54,386 nucleotides of DNA, taken from positions 1 through 54,386 of the forward strand of contig JAFSYP010000082.1 in NCBI GenBank assembly GCA_017449935.1. Direction: 5' to 3'. Under the pieces are notes generated by a model, which ran no database searches, was not told where the DNA came from, and was given only the letters and a program-made list of their open reading frames with translations. Origin of the DNA: Clostridia bacterium. GTDB lineage: Bacteria > Bacillota > Clostridia > Oscillospirales > Acutalibacteraceae. Of the stretch, positions 51,001-54,386 are shown piece by piece. The position numbers were made by a program, and so were the translations under genes. Numbering within the stretch: the stretch's first letter is position 1; every line of letters begins with the position of its first letter.

Positions 51001-54000
51001 GAGTATAACGCATCGGACGGCAGTCTTTCCGGCAATATATACTGGTTTTATCCGGGCTCCGGCGGCTGCCTGTGGCCGACCGGCAGCGATTCCGCGTTTG
51101 ACCGCTTCCATGTTACATTTACCACAGCCGACGGCGCGGGCTATGTGGTGCTCGGCTTCGGCGGCTATCCCAACTACGGAGTAAGCTCCTCCCATACCGT
51201 GACCAACGTCTTCCGCGACGTCAAAATGCACGTCGCGTCCGCCGACAGTATGTACACGCTCAATTACCGTCCGCACAAATATTCCGTTTCCTTCAACGGC
51301 AACGGCAATACCAACACGTCTACGACGATGGCGGATATGTCGTTCTACTACGACGAAGCGAAGACCCTCACCGCCAATGCGTTTACGCGTTCGTTCACCG
51401 TGTCCTACAATGCGCACGGCGGCTCCGCCGCATCGGCCGGCACGGCGACCGCGACGTTCACCGGCTGGGCGACCTCTTCCGGCGGCAGCAAGGTCTACAA
51501 CAATTCACAGTCTGTCAGCAATCTGACCGGCACGGACAACGGCACGGTCACACTCTACGCCAAATGGTCGGACGGCAGCGTCACGCTCCCGTCCACGAGC
51601 CGTACGGGCTACACGTTCAACGGCTGGTATACCGCCGAGACCGGCGGCACGAAGGCCGGCAACGCAAGCGCCAGCTATACGCCTTCCGCCGATATTACGC
51701 TGCACGCGCAGTGGACGGCGAAGGGATTCACGATCGCGTTCAACAACAACGGCGTCGGTCCCGCCGGCAATATGCCGAGCAGCCTTTCGCCGAAATATGA
51801 TTCCGCCACCGCCGCACTTCCCACGCCGAAGGCCGGCACGAGTATGGACGGCTGGACGTTCCTGGGCTGGGCAACGTCGTCGGGCGGCACGACCGTTGCG
51901 TACAGCGCCGGCAACACAATCTCCGCATCCACAGTCAACACCATCTTCGGCGACGTCGGCGAGGGCGGCACATATACGCTCTATGCCGTCTGGAGACGGA
52001 CGTACACGGCGACGTTCGTGGACTACGCGGACGGCGCGCAGCGCACGCGCGACGAGACGGCGACCGTCTACAACGGCGCGAGCGCGACACTGAGCACATC
52101 GGAGATCGCACAGGGCGATCATTCCGGCTGGACAAAAGCCGGCTGGACGATGCTCAAGAAAAAGGGCGCGTCGGGCAGCGCGCTCGCTTCTACGCTCACT
52201 TTGTCGGACGGCGATCTGTTCGATTTTGACACGTGGAGCACATCGACCGCAGCTAACCGCGGAAGCGGCCAGACCGTGTCTTATGACGCGGACACCAAGA
52301 CGCTGACCTCGGTTTCAACTGCCAAAGATACGGCGACGGCCTATCCGTCGTCGACGTCCTCCGGCTACTACTATTTCGAGGTCGACCCGTACAAGACGTA
52401 CACGCTCGGCGTCGATTTTGCCGGCACCGGCGACGGACAGATCGGTATTCTCTGCTTCGACGAAAACGGCACCCGCATAAGCAACAGCGCAGTCTGGCTG
52501 TTCAGCCCCTCGCGCGGCTTCGGTATGTACCGTGCGACCGGCAGCAACACGACGTTCCGCCATGAGGATTTTGAATTCTGCCCCGCGATCTATACGGATA
52601 GCGCCAACAGCAACGCCTACTTGTCTTTTGCCAACCGCACGAAGGTGCGGTACGTTTCGCTCGCGTTCGGCAACTGGTCGGACAACGCTTTGTCCAACGG
52701 ACAGTCGATCACCGCCGTGTACCGCAACGTGACGTTCACGGAGAACAAGACCTATTACGGCGTCTACACGCAGGCGGTTTCTCTGACGTACGCCAAGAAC
52801 ACGACCGATACCGTCACCGGTATGCCCTCGAATCCTTCCTCGCAGAACCGCGTGGCGAACAGTTACCTCGGTTTCGGCTCGAGCGACATCGAGAACCCGA
52901 CCTTCACCGTTTCCTCCGACGAACCCGCCAGAACCGGCTACAGATTCGACAACTGGTCAGACGGGACGTCGACATATTCTGGCGGCGATACGCTGACGAT
53001 CAGCGCGGACACCACGCTGAACGCACAGTGGACGGCCAAAACGTACACGGTCAATCTCGACAGCAAACGCTATTCGAGCGGGTCCGACGGTACCGGCACG
53101 GCTGCGGATTCTGCGGGCAAAACGAGCGTCACGGCGACGTATGACGCCGCCATGCCCGCGCTCACAAGCAGCGAGCTGCCGAGCATGACGGGTTACACCT
53201 TCGGCGGTTACTATGCGACCAAGCCCGGTACCGGTACGAAGTATTACAATTCGGACGGTACAAGCGCGACCAACTGGACGACCGACACCGACAACACGAC
53301 GCTGTACGCGAAGTGGACGATCAACCACCACAGCCTGACAGTCGCGAGAACCGGCGGCACGTCGGATGCCGCGGTCCAAGCGACCTTCGGCACGACGACG
53401 CTGTCGGTCGGCGGCACCGCAACGGCGAACTCGGTCGACTACTATACGAGCATCACGCCCTCCGCGGGCAATATCACAGGCTATACGTTCACCGGCTGGA
53501 CGTCGAGCGTTTCCGGACTGACGATCACGAACGGCACGGCGTTCAGAATGCCGGACAGCGATCTGACGATCACGGCGAACTACACGATCAACAATCATAA
53601 ACTGGCAGTCGTCAGGACCGGCCACAGCAGCGCGACGGTCAGCGCGACCGTCGGCAGCGACACGGTGTCGGCAGGCGGCGAAAAGTCGAACATCGACTTC
53701 GGCACGTCGATCACGCCGAGCGCACAGACAGTCGTGGGCTACACCTACGCATGGACGCGCAGCGACGGCGGCACGATCACAAACGGCACGGCATTCTCGA
53801 TGCCCGACACGGATCTGACGATCACGGCGACCTATACGCCGACAACGACAACGGTAACACTTAACAGCGCACTGTATGCGTCCTCTACCGCAACGAACGT
53901 GACGAAGAACGCGACGTCGGCAGGCACGACGAGCGTGACGGCGACGTACGACGCGGCGATGCCGGATACGTTCACGACGATCCCGACATTGACGGGATAT

Positions 54001-54386
54001 ACCTTCAACGGCTACTACGACGGCAAGTGCGGCACCGGCACGAAGTACTACAACGCCGACAAGTCGAGCGCGCATATCTGGGATAAGGACGGCTCGACGG
54101 CAACGCTGTATGCATACTGGACGCCGAAGACGACGACCGTGTCGCTCGACAGCGCATTGTATGCGTCCTCTACCGCAACGAACGTGACGAAGAACGCGAC
54201 GTCGGCAGGCACGACGAGCGTGACGGCGACGTACGATGCGGCGATGCCGGATACGTTCACGACGATCCCGACATTGACGGGATATACCTTCAACGGCTAC
54301 TACGACGGCAAGTGCGGCACGGGTACGAAGTACTACAACGCCGACAAGTCGAGCGCGCATATCTGGGATAAGGACGGCTCGACGGC
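48007..54386 (+). CDS. giant multidomain secreted surface protein (5' part, runs off the window)
   Basis: 2126 codons with no stop, after AAAGGAGGG. A long signal peptide (about 1-37) is followed by an unrecognised beta-rich region to about 435. A FIVAR-like helical segment follows (about 438-508: KQALREAIFEAQYQLNAKTL). Three tandem copies of an unknown module of about 175 residues follow (561-737, 738-910, 911-1081). InlB-type B-repeats then occupy about 1085-1400, recognised by TGYTFNGWYTAETGG and ITLHAQWT. A fourth copy of the unknown module is at 1404-1581. More B-repeat-like and other repeat units follow, ending in a nearly identical tandem pair. Such proteins bind glycans, host surfaces or other cells. 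The C-terminus, which would show the anchoring mode, is outside the window. Confidence 0.9.
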   Translation, partial: MLKRILKRTVSTLLAIIMVVTTFCIMDVSLLFPRASATVSAGTTYPNVYIVVPEAFYMTPSLSDSKTVQYYINNTLSGTTITPDAERDASSGKIYFNTSSGSVTNLKYTILDTNKSGVSITAGTSSNSISGVTLTTDSGISPSGTKTLEWIFTCSINGNPAEYHAFTVAYAPYVTPVGAAEEIVNTTGNNSTMHGASWISGVHSFTAASLTCDDSSSDNSISTDWRPRTSNSGDNKALVPLIQAVSTGSNNDKTIWNWFTSDSSVSSLSATFARYKCDTGKTSWFGAVDCKLDTATKSHFANLTVDISRNANFNTVPNVTTGMIITDLKDSDEIGSYGAYIANYVGTLPGINFWRDPGTRQYNVPNGSFTATSGVDVDIISGATGESNRPYHYTDVFNDPWNRATPTSTGSDTYYIHAAACGENSSDWIYLNMYLQINVTAVDKQALREAIFEAQYQLNAKTLDTYADYSNTLKNAYEALGRPTTSQSDIDSYVEDVEDISDYVKNYESVGAQHINARTGERIPASSVEQIATDRSDRTLSVTSNSYAGYTYTGQRKTHSLFDLELWSENSNSSTKGGSQSSLTYDRATKTLTIQSTGSDTNTKRTTSNVINDDYYFFPIDPYETYELSFDYAGTGNGQIGLDFYDADGAYIDRIWLHNYGYGGSLMNKTNSTSSFERQTFEFCAATYSLNSSYLHGDDRLRARYVAINFGAYPNSSASSSNPVSSVFRNVTWTAKNMFDFDAWADSSCYTNGSSTTITSYDSASKTLSLNNTASDTVTYYYNSTSGDIRNTGCYYMEVDPMQTYTIDLDYASNTRGQVGVACYDSAGAFIKVIWLGWSMKETGGTSTFAHYTETVCPQGHAYLCSSAEYTGSKRFDVHYITLCFGIWGKSGQSANPCVFRNVSVTPSNELFDFTAWEFRNGKCRNGTVYKYGIDSTSYDVESKTLTVISKASDSCTDRPANVVTQTDGYNYIPVRPNTTYTIEGEYAGTGNGQIGVFEYNASDGSLSGNIYWFYPGSGGCLWPTGSDSAFDRFHVTFTTADGAGYVVLGFGGYPNYGVSSSHTVTNVFRDVKMHVASADSMYTLNYRPHKYSVSFNGNGNTNTSTTMADMSFYYDEAKTLTANAFTRSFTVSYNAHGGSAASAGTATATFTGWATSSGGSKVYNNSQSVSNLTGTDNGTVTLYAKWSDGSVTLPSTSRTGYTFNGWYTAETGGTKAGNASASYTPSADITLHAQWTAKGFTIAFNNNGVGPAGNMPSSLSPKYDSATAALPTPKAGTSMDGWTFLGWATSSGGTTVAYSAGNTISASTVNTIFGDVGEGGTYTLYAVWRRTYTATFVDYADGAQRTRDETATVYNGASATLSTSEIAQGDHSGWTKAGWTMLKKKGASGSALASTLTLSDGDLFDFDTWSTSTAANRGSGQTVSYDADTKTLTSVSTAKDTATAYPSSTSSGYYYFEVDPYKTYTLGVDFAGTGDGQIGILCFDENGTRISNSAVWLFSPSRGFGMYRATGSNTTFRHEDFEFCPAIYTDSANSNAYLSFANRTKVRYVSLAFGNWSDNALSNGQSITAVYRNVTFTENKTYYGVYTQAVSLTYAKNTTDTVTGMPSNPSSQNRVANSYLGFGSSDIENPTFTVSSDEPARTGYRFDNWSDGTSTYSGGDTLTISADTTLNAQWTAKTYTVNLDSKRYSSGSDGTGTAADSAGKTSVTATYDAAMPALTSSELPSMTGYTFGGYYATKPGTGTKYYNSDGTSATNWTTDTDNTTLYAKWTINHHSLTVARTGGTSDAAVQATFGTTTLSVGGTATANSVDYYTSITPSAGNITGYTFTGWTSSVSGLTITNGTAFRMPDSDLTITANYTINNHKLAVVRTGHSSATVSATVGSDTVSAGGEKSNIDFGTSITPSAQTVVGYTYAWTRSDGGTITNGTAFSMPDTDLTITATYTPTTTTVTLNSALYASSTATNVTKNATSAGTTSVTATYDAAMPDTFTTIPTLTGYTFNGYYDGKCGTGTKYYNADKSSAHIWDKDGSTATLYAYWTPKTTTVSLDSALYASSTATNVTKNATSAGTTSVTATYDAAMPDTFTTIPTLTGYTFNGYYDGKCGTGTKYYNADKSSAHIWDKDGST
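49687..52749 (+). repeat. four copies of an unrecognised module within the giant protein
   Basis: Copies at 49687-50217, 50218-50736, 50737-51249 and 52216-52749. Shared pattern in order: (L/M)FDxxxW; a strand xYDxxTKTLTxxS; a variable loop; (Y/F)xxVDPYxTYTL; a DYAGTGxGQIG strand; xFDxxGxxI; a loop with F and H; VRYVxLxFGxW; and VFRNVTxT at the end. This alternation of strands resembles a carbohydrate-binding jelly-roll. Copies differ in most residues, so they are old duplications. No family name is assigned. Confidence 0.8.
53817..54386 (+). repeat. two nearly identical 285-base tandem repeats at the right edge
   Basis: Copy 1 is 53817-54101 and copy 2 is 54102-54386, an offset of exactly 285 bases (95 codons). 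From the segment starting TCCTCTACCG (53881 and 54166) to the end only a few bases differ, for example GACGCGG against GATGCGG. The first 60 bases are more diverged. Copy 2 ends exactly at the window edge, so further copies may follow. Confidence 0.9.

Noticed and set aside
49309-51417. 702-codon open frame on the minus strand opposite the giant surface-protein gene
   Set aside because: It has no family motif, is rich in Arg, His and Val, and follows from the codon use of the plus-strand gene. The plus-strand frame has signal peptide, ribosome site and recognised repeats.
52957-54360. 467-codon minus-strand frame with repeated arginine-rich segments
   Set aside because: Its repeats mirror the 285-base repeat of the plus-strand gene. 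Composition is typical of an antisense shadow.
1-54386. CRISPR array, tRNA, rRNA or prophage
   Set aside because: No regularly spaced short repeats, no tRNA cloverleaf or rRNA segment and no phage structural genes were recognised while reading the intergenic regions.

Overview
This window looks like a chromosomal contig from a GC-rich, anaerobic, potentially spore-forming member of the Clostridia, probably a gut Oscillospirales or relative. The family-level guess is weak. The evidence is a dipicolinate synthase pair (spoVFA/spoVFB), a SCIFF ranthipeptide precursor, a flavodiiron oxygen reductase, a Sporomusa-type (NuoE/NuoF/GltD-like) transhydrogenase operon, Gram-positive style ribosome binding sites and sigma-A promoters with 17-base spacers, and several plant-glycan glycoside hydrolases. 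No rRNA, tRNA, CRISPR array or prophage was seen.

Layout. 1-1.8 kb: mgtE behind a structured leader that encodes a proline-containing leader peptide. 1.9-3.4 kb: a two-gene glycan module (sugar transferase and GT2). 3.5-9.8 kb: a leftward operon of two M16 peptidases, Lgt, a membrane-anchored phosphodiesterase and a four-domain flavodiiron protein. 10-15.5 kb: a GH36 enzyme, a NifU-like scaffold with a GGGtGRT-family protein, and a three-helix membrane protein. 15.6-16.5 kb: a decayed RelE/HigB-type toxin with an intact antitoxin, and an ArsC/Spx-family protein. 16.6-20.5 kb: potABCD polyamine transporter. 20.6-25.7 kb: the three-gene bifurcating transhydrogenase operon followed by a frameshifted DUF4956 gene. 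25.8-32 kb: a secreted protein, a membrane protein, a WYL regulator, a SulP-like permease, a phosphohexomutase and a 73-residue membrane protein. 32.1-34 kb: a 33-residue amphipathic microprotein with its own strong promoter and terminator, then a NUDIX hydrolase and Maf; next to them lies a PAP2-like protein. 34-39 kb: SGNH hydrolase, an SH3-type surface protein and GH31. 39.2-44.1 kb: a tightly overlapping operon of Fic, a protein-arginine phosphatase-like enzyme, GH127, RimI, TsaD and a cysteine-cluster protein. 44.1-46.1 kb: SCIFF peptide, an IS1182-type transposase remnant joined in frame to a BspA-like leucine-rich repeat remnant, and GH16. 46.2-47.6 kb: spoVFB/spoVFA. 48-54.4 kb: the first 2126 residues of a giant secreted protein that runs off the window.

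Functional themes. Redox balancing and oxygen protection (transhydrogenase, flavodiiron protein), cell-envelope maintenance (Lgt, M16 pair, glycan transferases, surface proteins), dispersed glycan degradation (GH36, GH31, GH127, GH16), sporulation (dipicolinate) and post-translational modification (Fic, arginine phosphatase, RimI, TsaD). The most notable items are the mgtE leader peptide, the 33-residue microprotein, the SCIFF precursor with no adjacent maturase, and a module of about 175 residues that occurs four times in the giant protein and that I cannot assign to a family.

All calls come from reading the sequence by eye. Family names rest on recognised motifs, not on a database search.
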